Below, one piece after another: positions 41,262 to 50,112 of a DNA stretch of 64,000 nt; position 1 is the stretch's first letter; every line of letters begins with the position of its first letter. Made by a program: the position numbers and the translations under genes. This DNA comes from Leptospira congkakensis (GTDB taxonomy: Bacteria; Spirochaetota; Leptospiria; Leptospirales; Leptospiraceae), in NCBI RefSeq assembly GCF_004770265.1, contig NZ_RQGQ01000004.1, positions 806,001 to 870,000 on the forward strand, written 5' to 3'. The notes beneath the pieces are model-generated. The model was not told where the DNA came from. It saw nothing but the letters and a program-made list of their open reading frames with translations, and did no database searches.

Positions 41262-42808
41262 TCTGATTTTTTCCTTACGTCTTCCAATACACCGATGACT
41301 ACTTTATCCTTAGATAAATAAGTCGGAAAAAGGGATTGGATATCACTGGATGAGGTTTTCATAATAGAGGAATACTGGCGGAAAAGTCCTGCCCAATCTC
41401 CGTATAACAGTTGATAGTAACTCAAAAGATCGGCAATAGTTGCATTTTCATCTAAGGTTTTGATAAAGTCGGAAACCATTTGATTTTTTACTTTATCCAG
41501 TTCCTCTTTGGGAACACCGGAATCTTTGATTTTGGTCAGTTCTTCCCAGATGATTTTTTCAATCACCTCTGGTTTGGCATCCTCTCTCGGTTTCACAAAG
41601 AATACAAAATAATTTTGGTATCTTTCTCCAGGGTAACCGTTAGCCGCCCCTACACTGAGAGCTAGTTTTTCTTCCAATACAAGGCGTTTGTACAATCTAG
41701 ATCCCGTTCCCGAAGTGAGAACAGTAGACAAAACATCAAAAGAAGAATTATCCTTATGTGGGTATGGCGGTTTTAAAAAACCCATCATCATTTGGCTTCC
41801 CGAAGGATGATAGACTTTGAATCTTTTTTCACCAGGAAAAGATTTTTCTTCCACTTTATAAGTTGGTCTTTGTTTTCCTGGTTTTAATTCTGAAAAATAC
41901 TTTCGAATGACGGACTCTGTTTCTTCAAAATCAAACTGGCCCACAATGGAGATCACCATTCGGTCTGGAGTATAATGTTTTTGAAAGAATGCTTTTGTAT
42001 CTTCTATCTTTAAAAAAGGAAGGCCTGTGGAATAACCAATTACCGGTTTTCTGTAAGGATGGCTTTCAAAAGCGATGGAAAAAAACTTCTCACGAAGGAC
42101 ACCAGCACCACTATCATCCGTTCGCATACGACGTTCTTCGATCACAACATCTCGTTCCGTATAATATTCACGTAATATTGGATGTTTCAAACGATCGGAT
42201 TCAATTTTTGCCCAAACTTCAATTCTGTTATTGGGAAGTTGGATTTGGTAGTTGGTCACATCTTGGGAAGTATAAGCATTGAACCCCACTTCACCGTTTT
42301 GTTCATAGATATAAGAATCTTCGTTTTTTACGATAAACTCATCTTGTAATTGGATGAGATTTTTTAAGCGGCGTTCTAAGGTTTCTTTTTCATTTTGTAA
42401 AGAAGTCGGAATGGTTTCACCACGAGTTGTCAAATCACGAATTTTGAGTTTGAGATCATCTAGTTCGGTTCCCCAAACTTCGATTTGTTTTTGGTATTTT
42501 TCTTCTTTTTCGTAATTAATGGTTCCGACAGTTTTTGTTCCTTTGAATAACATATGTTCCAAAAGATGAGCCGTTCCTGCTTCCTCGGGAGTTTCATCCA
42601 CTGCACCCACAAGAAATTTAATGTACAAGGCAACTGTTGGTGAAGTTCCGCGTTTCATCATCACAACAGTGAGTCCATTTTCCAAACGAATGGTTTTTAT
42701 CTTTTCACGAAACTGGGATTCGGAAGTCCCAAAGAATTGGTCCTGGGAGAAAAGAGGTAAAAATTGTAGCAAAAAACAAAGGAAAAAGATTCGTAATTTC
42801 GACATCAT
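41258..42808 (-). CDS. M16-family zinc peptidase (active subunit)
   Basis: A 516-aa exported peptidase. A signal peptide (LRIFFLCFLLQFLPLFS) precedes the inverted zinc motif HLLEHMLFKGTKT and the distal Glu in QNGEVGFNAYTSQD. A charged coiled-coil insertion of about 60 residues (IEVWGTELDDLKLKIRDL to LKNLIQLQDEF) lies between them, longer than usual. The C-terminal half carries RLYKRLVLEEKLALSVGAAN. It should form a heterodimer with the zinc-less subunit. Only 21 bp separate its start from the divergent lipoprotein gene, so promoters must overlap coding DNA. Substrate unknown. Confidence 0.92.
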   Translation of the reverse strand: MMSKLRIFFLCFLLQFLPLFSQDQFFGTSESQFREKIKTIRLENGLTVVMMKRGTSPTVALYIKFLVGAVDETPEEAGTAHLLEHMLFKGTKTVGTINYEKEEKYQKQIEVWGTELDDLKLKIRDLTTRGETIPTSLQNEKETLERRLKNLIQLQDEFIVKNEDSYIYEQNGEVGFNAYTSQDVTNYQIQLPNNRIEVWAKIESDRLKHPILREYYTERDVVIEERRMRTDDSGAGVLREKFFSIAFESHPYRKPVIGYSTGLPFLKIEDTKAFFQKHYTPDRMVISIVGQFDFEETESVIRKYFSELKPGKQRPTYKVEEKSFPGEKRFKVYHPSGSQMMMGFLKPPYPHKDNSSFDVLSTVLTSGTGSRLYKRLVLEEKLALSVGAANGYPGERYQNYFVFFVKPREDAKPEVIEKIIWEELTKIKDSGVPKEELDKVKNQMVSDFIKTLDENATIADLLSYYQLLYGDWAGLFRQYSSIMKTSSSDIQSLFPTYLSKDKVVIGVLEDVRKKSE

Positions 42809-42829
42809 CTACTAGTCTTGAAGTTGGAA

Positions 42830-43516
42830 ATGGTTCGTAAACTTCTAATTTTAAGCCTCTTTTGTTCATGTCGCCTCTTTACCATTGCAGATCCCAATTA
42901 TGTGGAGAGGGCTCTCCTGAATGAAACAGATGAAGGATTTATTTCTCGTGAATTCTTCCAAATCAAAGTGGAAATACCCGTTACCTACAAAGAACTCTCT
43001 GGGTTAGGACGGCGTGAAGATTGCAAACGAAAAGCCTTTGTCGAAAGAGAACGATTGAGTTTACCTTATCTTTTGAAAATCCAAAGACAAAAGCACAAGT
43101 TTGGTGAAGGTTTCAGCGAATATTCCCAGTCCTTGGAAGGAAAAGATAGAGACGCCAGACTGATCGCCAATGCTCCACAAATTCCGACTGTACCGGGAGC
43201 CGTAACACAGGCTACTCCCACTCAATCCGGGGCAACTGCACAAACCACCACAGGATCCCAAGGCCAAACCACTACAAATTCCTCCCAGACACAAAGCAAT
43301 TCGCAGAACCTAGGCGAAGTTAGGGGGAATCCCCAAGCACCAAAAGAGAACCCTATCGAGAACTTACACAACTTTGCCTGGTTCTTCGACGGTTTACAAT
43401 TATACAAAGAAGATTACACGGATCGGACAAAATGTGCTTTCTTATTCCGGAACATCCAACCTAAATTAATGGAACGTGTGGAGAAAACTCCCATTTCTGA
43501 ACTTAGGAAATTGTAA
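42830..43516 (+). CDS. Putative lipoprotein with Thr/Gln/Ser-rich linker
   Basis: A 228-aa protein. The ATG at 42830 (MVRKLLILSLFCSC) gives a lipoprotein signal ending in FCSC; a TTG 12 bases earlier is less likely. An N-terminal domain contains DEGFISREFFQIKVEIP, shared with the next gene. A disordered Thr/Gln/Ser-rich stretch (about 130-170) follows, then a C-terminal segment HNFAWFFDGLQLYKEDYTDR. I do not recognise a wider family. It stops directly at the ATG of its downstream neighbour, which implies translational coupling. Confidence 0.72.
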   Translation: MVRKLLILSLFCSCRLFTIADPNYVERALLNETDEGFISREFFQIKVEIPVTYKELSGLGRREDCKRKAFVERERLSLPYLLKIQRQKHKFGEGFSEYSQSLEGKDRDARLIANAPQIPTVPGAVTQATPTQSGATAQTTTGSQGQTTTNSSQTQSNSQNLGEVRGNPQAPKENPIENLHNFAWFFDGLQLYKEDYTDRTKCAFLFRNIQPKLMERVEKTPISELRKL

Positions 43517-43945
43517 ATGAACAAAACACTATCACGGATGATCCTTTCAATTGCTATTCTAACACTTGTTTGGAGTTGCAAATCCAAAGAAACCAAAGAA
43601 GTTCCACAAACAAAAGATACAGAGAATGAAGTGATTCTCGAATTTACAAAAGCAAAGGAAGGATTCATTTCTGAATCGTTATTCCAAGTTGCTGTATCAA
43701 GTGTATTGGATTCAGAACAAACACGAATTGAGGAAGCAAAAACCATTGCGGAACAAAAGTCACTGAACTTATTAAAAACTTATACCATCCCTAATCTTTC
43801 AGACAAGGGAAGGAAGGAACTAAGAGAGATTTCTAAAGAAGGAAAGATTGTCGATAAAAACGTTTCAATTGGAGGACGGTATTTTTTCTTATACCAAATT
43901 CAAAAATCCAATTTGAAACGCCTTGTGACAAAAGACTTAGAATAA
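43517..43945 (+). CDS. Putative lipoprotein, paralogue of the upstream gene
   Basis: A 142-aa lipoprotein with signal LSRMILSIAILTLVWSC. The mature domain contains KEGFISESLFQVAVSSVLD, matching EGFIS...FQxxV in the upstream protein, then a helical region (TRIEEAKTIAEQKSLNLLKT) and a short beta end. It lacks the Thr-rich linker. The two genes touch (TAA then ATG), so they probably form one transcript and function together in the envelope. It converges with the following minus-strand lipoprotein gene. Confidence 0.72.
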   Translation: MNKTLSRMILSIAILTLVWSCKSKETKEVPQTKDTENEVILEFTKAKEGFISESLFQVAVSSVLDSEQTRIEEAKTIAEQKSLNLLKTYTIPNLSDKGRKELREISKEGKIVDKNVSIGGRYFFLYQIQKSNLKRLVTKDLE

Positions 43946-43961
43946 ATTTCTTAAGTCTTAG

Positions 43962-44390
43962 TTAGATAGAAAACGATTTGTTTACCTTTGCCGGGATACA
44001 AATGTTTTTCACAAAGTTACAATAAAACAATTTAGCATCCAATTGTAACTTCCCCTTACCTTCCACTTGGAAGGTTAAGGGTTTTAAATACTCAAAGTAT
44101 TCTGGTTTTTTCGGATGGATTGGCCCTTTCAATTTTAAATCAGCATTCACTACTTTTAGTCCATCAGCACCTGACAAAAAAATACGATGAGGTGCTTCCA
44201 TTTGGAAGCCAAAATCTTTTGGCAAAAATAGTTCCAACTCATACTTCCCCACCGCCTTCTGTTTGACAGAAATTTCAATGGGATGGGAATCCAAAGGATC
44301 TGCCTTCAGTCCACTAACGGAATCATTACAACTGGCAAACCCCAAAGAAACCAAAAGAGAGAGTAAGGCAAAATTTCGAAATCGTTTCAT
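43962..44390 (-). CDS. Putative lipoprotein, DsbD N-domain-like
   Basis: A 142-aa protein. The ATG at 44390 (MKRFRNFALLSLLVSLGFASC) gives a good lipobox; the longer frame would run into the methyltransferase gene. The mature beta-rich domain ends with KLFYCNFVKNICIPAKVNKS, a Cys pair in the place and context of the reducing Cys in the periplasmic alpha domain of DsbD. It may therefore receive electrons through a thiol-disulfide relay, which is an inference from a short motif. Confidence 0.6.
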   Translation of the reverse strand: MKRFRNFALLSLLVSLGFASCNDSVSGLKADPLDSHPIEISVKQKAVGKYELELFLPKDFGFQMEAPHRIFLSGADGLKVVNADLKLKGPIHPKKPEYFEYLKPLTFQVEGKGKLQLDAKLFYCNFVKNICIPAKVNKSFSI

Positions 44391-44403
44391 ACAAAGATTA
44401 GAC

Positions 44404-45561
44404 TTATAAAACTTTTCGTAAAACCACACAACGATTAGAATTTGTGCCTTTTTCGTTATTTGAAACCTGCCAACAATTCGAAAGTTTGGTAAAACTTTGG
44501 GTATGAACATAGGTTTTATTCCAAACAAGACCTGTTCCTTCCGCCATCCTCACCACATCCTCATCCAAATAGAGAATGGAATTTCCTTTTTTGACTTCAC
44601 CAACTTCCATTACCATATAAGAACCTTTTTTGAGAACCCTTGCTGATTCCTTTAAAGTAGAGCGGATGAATGTATTCCAATCACTGAGATTACTAAAGAT
44701 ACTCAGTTTTCTATCTTTAGATTTTTTAATGTCTAAAAACCAATGGCGTAACCAATTGTCACCTTCATAGTCCACCTTATCAAGGAAAGGCGGCGAAGTC
44801 ACAATCAAATCTACCGATTCCGATTCTACATTGGGAACTGAATTGGCAGAATTTAAAGAATACAAATTGTTTTTAGAAAACTCATGATAAAACGGAGGAA
44901 TAGGCAATGCCAAATCACGTTTCATCTTTTGAAAAATCCTAGGTTTGATCGGTCGATACTCGGGAGTTTGTCCACGTTTGATATTGTTCTTGGCTTGGGC
45001 TTCGGAAGGAATCGAAACTTGTGGAAAAGTATAAACGGAAAAAAATCCGGTGCTATGTCCATGTAACCTAGAAAGAGCAATGAGAGAGATGAATTTCATC
45101 TCTACCGATTGATCTTCAACCATCAACTTTTTTAAGTTTTTGATTTCTCGGAGAGTTCTTGGATGGAAAAAAGGAAGTAAATTTACATCGAAGGGATCCT
45201 CTTCTACTTCCTTATCCAAATCCAATGAATTTAACTTTTTTTCTAAATCTTCGAGTTTCGGAACATATTGTCTAGCACTCGCAAGAAATATAGAGAGAGG
45301 GTGGATATCGTTATGAACTGCCACATGACCTTCAATATTTGCCTGAATTGCTGTAGTGCCACGACCACCAAACGGATCATAAACGACTCTATTTTTCTTT
45401 TTTAGAAATTCCTTCATAAAAAAAGAAGGAAGTTCCGGTTTAAATGACGCTCTATAACTTACAGTATGATGAATTGGATGTCCTTGGCGTTGTTTTGCAG
45501 TCCAAAACTCACCAAATACAATCTTATCGGAATCCTTTAATAGTCTGCCTGCTCCTGCCAT
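44404..45561 (-). CDS. Orphan DNA methyltransferase (N4/N6 type)
   Basis: A 385-aa protein. The ATG at 45561 ([13 protein letters not shown]) is preferred over a TTG three codons upstream. Motif I is [15 protein letters not shown] and motif IV is [14 protein letters not shown], in the order of beta-class amino-methyltransferases. No restriction endonuclease or specificity gene lies nearby, so it appears to be a solitary methylase. A central region rich in charged residues (about 130-240) would hold the target-recognition domain. N4-cytosine or N6-adenine methylation cannot be told apart. Confidence 0.82.
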   Translation of the reverse strand: MAGAGRLLKDSDKIVFGEFWTAKQRQGHPIHHTVSYRASFKPELPSFFMKEFLKKKNRVVYDPFGGRGTTAIQANIEGHVAVHNDIHPLSIFLASARQYVPKLEDLEKKLNSLDLDKEVEEDPFDVNLLPFFHPRTLREIKNLKKLMVEDQSVEMKFISLIALSRLHGHSTGFFSVYTFPQVSIPSEAQAKNNIKRGQTPEYRPIKPRIFQKMKRDLALPIPPFYHEFSKNNLYSLNSANSVPNVESESVDLIVTSPPFLDKVDYEGDNWLRHWFLDIKKSKDRKLSIFSNLSDWNTFIRSTLKESARVLKKGSYMVMEVGEVKKGNSILYLDEDVVRMAEGTGLVWNKTYVHTQSFTKLSNCWQVSNNEKGTNSNRCVVLRKVL

Positions 45562-45637
45562 CCTTTGCAAAAGCCTCCTCTCTCTTTATAGAAAGATCGG
45601 AGGAAAGGCGAATTCTAAATTGGATTTTTATTAAAAC

Positions 45638-46594
45638 CTATGGGACATAGTCTTTGTGATTGGGGAAGAAAGAAAGAATCTCTTTAAGAGGATTCGATTG
45701 TACTAAAACATGTTCCATCACCCTTTCGTCAACATAACTGATGCTATGTGCATGTAAGAGTTGACGTTCGCACCCAAGTTCTTCGAGGAGTGACTCACTT
45801 AGCCCCGACTGAACAAAGTCTAAAAACATTGTTTCCCTTGGGCCATATAATTTATCACCAAGAATGGGATAACCCAAATATAGTAAACTTACCCGAATTT
45901 GATGAATCCTTCCTGTAATCGGACGAACCAATACCAAACTAAGATTTTCTGATACATTGTAATCTAGAGGGATTAAATTTGTGGAAACCGATTTGGAATC
46001 AGAAAACTCATCGGGTGAAAATTTCATTTTTTTTCGAATGGCGGAATCCAAATCCTTACCAATATATCCTTCGAGTAAAACTTCCCTTTCAAATTTACCT
46101 CGGACCACTGCTAAATATTCTTTCTTCACTTCTCTTGATTCAAACTTCTTTTGGAGCCAAGTTCGACCCTCTTCCGTTTTGGCAAAGATCACAACTCCAG
46201 AAGTCTCTCGGTCCAAACGGTGCACGGGAATAACTTTTGGGTATTCCAACTCCAATAGATTTAAAAGTGTTCTAGTGCGGTACCTTCCCGCCGGGTGCAT
46301 AGGTAAGTTTCCAGGTTTGTCTACAAAAAGGAATTCTTCGGTTTCTTTTAGGATGGTATAATTTGTATCCACATCTGGTTCTTCGATTCGGCCGGGAATC
46401 GGCTCATACAGAACCGTATCCCCTTCTGAAAGAATCAATTCCGCGGTGGCCACTACCCCCTGAACCTTAACACGATTCTCGGTGATTAAAAATTTCCACT
46501 CTTCAGGACTATGATAAGGAAACTTAGTGGTGAGAAATTCAAAGACCGTTTTACCCGTATATGGGTAACGAATCAATGATTGGTAGGAACTCAT
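45638..46594 (-). CDS. RluA-family RNA pseudouridine synthase
   Basis: A 318-aa enzyme. An S4-like RNA-binding segment (RVKQGV-type; VKVQGVVATAELILSEGDTV) precedes the catalytic domain, which has HRLDRETSGVVIFAKT with the nucleophile Asp. The family end RITGRIHQIRVSLLYLGYPI is also present. It converts uridine to pseudouridine in rRNA or tRNA; which site cannot be told from sequence. Four bases separate it from the PilZ gene upstream. Confidence 0.93.
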   Translation of the reverse strand: MSSYQSLIRYPYTGKTVFEFLTTKFPYHSPEEWKFLITENRVKVQGVVATAELILSEGDTVLYEPIPGRIEEPDVDTNYTILKETEEFLFVDKPGNLPMHPAGRYRTRTLLNLLELEYPKVIPVHRLDRETSGVVIFAKTEEGRTWLQKKFESREVKKEYLAVVRGKFEREVLLEGYIGKDLDSAIRKKMKFSPDEFSDSKSVSTNLIPLDYNVSENLSLVLVRPITGRIHQIRVSLLYLGYPILGDKLYGPRETMFLDFVQSGLSESLLEELGCERQLLHAHSISYVDERVMEHVLVQSNPLKEILSFFPNHKDYVP

Positions 46595-46597
46595 AAT

Positions 46598-47857
46598 TTA
46601 AGATTCGGGGTTTGGTTCTTCTTCTGCCGGCGCCTCTTCAGCGGGAAGGGAATCTTCAAAAGCAGCTCCGAAAGGATCTCCTGGTTCATCCACTGCCCCC
46701 ACCACTTCCGATGATTCTTCAGTCGGAACTTCAGCCAAACCACCTTCCGTTTGTTCCTCGGTCTCAGAAGCTTCTGATGAAACTGCGGTCTCTCCAGGTT
46801 CTTCTTCTTTTCCTACATTTAGGAAAGCTTCCAACACCTCTACATCTTTTTCTGTTAGGTTATAGAACTGACAACCCACACGAAAATTGGTTTCTTGGTT
46901 TCGGATGTTTTTGATAATTCCGCGAATGGTGACTTTTTTTCCAGCCTCTAAATTCAAATCAAACAGAATGGTTCCATTCAAAGTGACTGACCTAGAAAAA
47001 GAACGAGAAGGAGCATGAATGAAACTGATACCACCCATACTTAAATCCATCACCTGACAGACATCACGTGATTCCTGAAAAACACCGGTGCTTATAATAT
47101 CACGACTGACGGCATTTGCAAAAGTTTGAATTTGTTTATAAATTTCTAAATCTAGAGGTTTTTCAGACAAAACTTGAACATAACCTAAGTGGACATAACC
47201 TTTGTATTTAATAGGAACACAAATTTCTGAAGTAAAGCTATCTGCAATTTTAGAATTTTCGAAAATTCTTAAATATTCATCAAAAGGAAAAAAGGCTGGT
47301 GACGCTGTAGATTTCTCCTTACGATCAACAATAAAAATGTCCTTATCGTAATGATGCATAAGTCTAAGACGGTTATCCATTCTGCCTGCAAAAAAAATGG
47401 AAGATAAAGGAAAGGCTTTGGCTAATTTTGTTCGGTAAGCCAAAAGAATCGCATCCACTTTTTTATCATCAAATCCAATGGCTTTGGATACATCGTTTAC
47501 ATTGATGATGTTGGAGACCACCATACCCGTTTGGGTTTGACTAGTATCCACACGAGAACCCTGTCTGGAAGCTGGCACAATCTGGATTTTAACAGGAGTT
47601 AGAATTTCAATTCCGTTTCCATCTCCACCAGCAACAATGAAATGTGCTAAAAACTTACTACCATTGTGGACAACGGTAAGAACCCTATCCCTGTTCGGAA
47701 ACTTTAGATTGGTATTGATGATAAGAGCCTTATTTTTTAAAGCAATGATTTTGACAGGGTATTCTTTTTCTGAATTGATAATGTATGCAGGCAGTTTACC
47801 GAACAAAGCGGTAATCACTTTTAAAATCCCTTCGAGGTCTTTGATTTCCTTATCCAT
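46598..47857 (-). CDS. PilZ-domain protein (YcgR-like, with N-terminal DUF1577-like domain)
   Basis: A 419-aa protein; the ATG at 47857 (MDKEIKDLEG) is two bases after the upstream stop. The N-terminal half resembles the DUF1577 domain found in spirochaete PilZ proteins. The PilZ domain (about 270-375) has DLSMGGISFIH, the DxSxxG part of the c-di-GMP site; the RxxxR part is not clear (SRDVCQV). A Glu/Pro-rich acidic tail of about 50 residues ends the protein. It probably senses c-di-GMP; a GGEEF cyclase gene lies in the same minus-strand run. Confidence 0.85.
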   Translation of the reverse strand: MDKEIKDLEGILKVITALFGKLPAYIINSEKEYPVKIIALKNKALIINTNLKFPNRDRVLTVVHNGSKFLAHFIVAGGDGNGIEILTPVKIQIVPASRQGSRVDTSQTQTGMVVSNIINVNDVSKAIGFDDKKVDAILLAYRTKLAKAFPLSSIFFAGRMDNRLRLMHHYDKDIFIVDRKEKSTASPAFFPFDEYLRIFENSKIADSFTSEICVPIKYKGYVHLGYVQVLSEKPLDLEIYKQIQTFANAVSRDIISTGVFQESRDVCQVMDLSMGGISFIHAPSRSFSRSVTLNGTILFDLNLEAGKKVTIRGIIKNIRNQETNFRVGCQFYNLTEKDVEVLEAFLNVGKEEEPGETAVSSEASETEEQTEGGLAEVPTEESSEVVGAVDEPGDPFGAAFEDSLPAEEAPAEEEPNPES

Positions 47858-47859
47858 AC

Positions 47860-50112
47860 TCAACCGTGAAGTTTATGAAGCAACATAGTTCGCTTGATGT
47901 CCACCAAAGTTTTCGCTCCGGTAACACTCATTGATTGTTTTAGTTCTTCTGAATATTTTTGCAAAAGAAAACGAACTCCAGCATCTTCTCCCCCTACTAG
48001 AGAAATTGCCACTGGCCTTCCTAGAAGAACTGCATCAGCACCAAGAGCGATCATCTTAAATACATCCATTCCGGAACGAATTCCCCCATCCACAAGAAGA
48101 GGAATTCTCCCCTTCACCACTTCCGCTAGTTTAGGAAGGACACGAGCTGTTCCAGGCATTCCATCCAAAACCCTACCCCCATGGTTGGAAACAACAATGG
48201 CGGAGAACCCACCTTCCACTGCGAGTTTTGCGTCTTCTGGATTCATAATCCCTTTTAAGACAAAAGGTAATTTAGTTTTTTCCTTTAGTTTGATCAAACG
48301 ATCCAAAGGTCTAGTGATGCTGGATAAATTCTTTTGTACCATGGTTTTGAAATTCACAGCATCGATGTCCATACCCAGGGCGAACACTCCGTCCGCTTCT
48401 GCTTGTTGGAAACGATCAACTAACATTGATTCATCTTCTCTTGGTTTACAGATCAAAATCCCTTTTCCAGAAGATTTTTTCAATGCCTCTAACATAATTT
48501 TATATTTTTCAGGAGAGGCTCCGTCCCCTAGCCAAGCAAGGCTACCATTTTGGACAAAGGAACGAACGACCATATTGGCATAATCGGCATCCGTCATCAC
48601 AAAGTTCATATTGGTTCCGACCCCTGTCATTGGGGCTGCCATAATCGGAGTTTTTAATTCATAACCTAAAAACCGAGTTTGGATTTCTGGAAACACATGA
48701 TCCCGAATGTAACCAGGAATAATGGAATATTCAGCAAGGGCCTCGCTATTGTCTTGAAAGGTTTCCATTCGGCCCACACCACCCATTCCCGGAATTCCTG
48801 AGGCACAATTGTTACCATCACATTGTTTACAAACCCAACAAATATCTTTACCAAAACGAATTCGTGCCTGGTCGTTAATTTCCTTCTCTGTGACCGAAAA
48901 TTGTTCATCCACTTCGAATCGGATTGTGTTTTTTACTTTTTCAAAAACAAGATCTGCATCTTTTAAATTGTCAGCAACGATAATGACATGTCCCGACTTA
49001 TCGATGTTATTTGTCGGTTCTTTAATGATATCACCTGGTTTGGATTGGATAAAAACTTCAGAAACTCCATCGATTTTTTTTGTTTCCTCAATCCCACCAA
49101 TCGAAACTAGTTTTCCAGGTTTCGAAAGTAAGGAACGTTCGATGGACACACGACTGAGAACAGGATCCAAATTGTCTGGAGTTTCTCCGAGAGAAATGAG
49201 AAGAGCAGCGCGGTTTAAATTGACACCTGTGGATAAAGGATAGGTAAACGCCGACATAAAACCACCAGAAAGCCTGGCGGCAATTTCTCCAATTTTGACA
49301 CCATCTTTAGTGACTTTGATATCCCCTTTACCAGCACCAAGATGGATTCCTAATGCCCGCATTCCACCTGCCATCACTCGTTCCACTTCATCCAAAACTT
49401 CTTTGGACATCGCCGAAGGCATGTTATGCCCTACTTCAATAAAATAAGGTTCTCGTTCAATGATTCGGTCTGCAATCCCTGTCATTCGAATTTGACCTTG
49501 GAAAGCCAGTGCATCTACAGAAAGTTCAGGACCTTCCATATATTCTTCTAAAATCAATTCACCTGTTGGACAAAACCTTTTGGCATGACGAAAGGCAGTG
49601 GTGAGGTCATCTTTATTATTTACCTTAATGACTCCGCGTGCCCCCATATTGTCAGCAGGTTTCATCACAAGAGGGAAGGTTAACGAATCAAGGGCATCTT
49701 TGGCATCTTGTAAAGACCAAACTGGTGCAAAACGAGGGATGGGCATTCCAAACTCTTTTAACCTTTGGCGCATCTTTACTTTGTTAGATGCCGCTTCCGC
49801 ATCCACAAATCGAATCCCCGGAAGTTGCAAAGCAGAAGCCACAGCGGCCACGGTCATACTGGCATCGGTTCCAGCAGTGATCACACCATGGATCTGAGAA
49901 TTTTGTGCAAATTTTTTAGATTCCCGAACCATTCCTTCCACATCTTTTGTGGACATGACAATGGCTTCGTCGGCGATTTGGAAACCAATCGATGCGGGAT
50001 TCATATCAGCAACAACGGTATGAAGTCGCATGGTTTTTGCTGTTTGGATGATGGGAACCTGTAACAATCCCCCACCAATGATCAGAATGGTTTTGCCTTC
50101 TACCGATTTCAA
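47860..50112 (-). CDS. Fusion of an ATP-grasp ligase and an FMN-dependent alpha-hydroxy-acid dehydrogenase-like domain
   Basis: A 750-aa two-enzyme protein. Residues 1-400 form an ATP-grasp ligase (pre-ATP-grasp fold with IIGGGLLQVP; VMKPADNMGARG at 149-160; LILEEYMEGPE at 186-196; GEIAARLSGG at 275-284; a C-terminal extra domain to 400). A linker with four Cys (425, 428, 431, 436; CWVCKQCDGNNC) precedes an FMN barrel (about 440-750) with AAPMTGVG, SNHGGRVLDG (His644/Arg647 as in lactate/glycolate oxidases) and VDGGIRSGMDVFK. The TTG start overlaps the MnmA stop (TTGA). Substrates are unknown. This combination is unusual. Confidence 0.82.
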   Translation of the reverse strand: MKSVEGKTILIIGGGLLQVPIIQTAKTMRLHTVVADMNPASIGFQIADEAIVMSTKDVEGMVRESKKFAQNSQIHGVITAGTDASMTVAAVASALQLPGIRFVDAEAASNKVKMRQRLKEFGMPIPRFAPVWSLQDAKDALDSLTFPLVMKPADNMGARGVIKVNNKDDLTTAFRHAKRFCPTGELILEEYMEGPELSVDALAFQGQIRMTGIADRIIEREPYFIEVGHNMPSAMSKEVLDEVERVMAGGMRALGIHLGAGKGDIKVTKDGVKIGEIAARLSGGFMSAFTYPLSTGVNLNRAALLISLGETPDNLDPVLSRVSIERSLLSKPGKLVSIGGIEETKKIDGVSEVFIQSKPGDIIKEPTNNIDKSGHVIIVADNLKDADLVFEKVKNTIRFEVDEQFSVTEKEINDQARIRFGKDICWVCKQCDGNNCASGIPGMGGVGRMETFQDNSEALAEYSIIPGYIRDHVFPEIQTRFLGYELKTPIMAAPMTGVGTNMNFVMTDADYANMVVRSFVQNGSLAWLGDGASPEKYKIMLEALKKSSGKGILICKPREDESMLVDRFQQAEADGVFALGMDIDAVNFKTMVQKNLSSITRPLDRLIKLKEKTKLPFVLKGIMNPEDAKLAVEGGFSAIVVSNHGGRVLDGMPGTARVLPKLAEVVKGRIPLLVDGGIRSGMDVFKMIALGADAVLLGRPVAISLVGGEDAGVRFLLQKYSEELKQSMSVTGAKTLVDIKRTMLLHKLHG

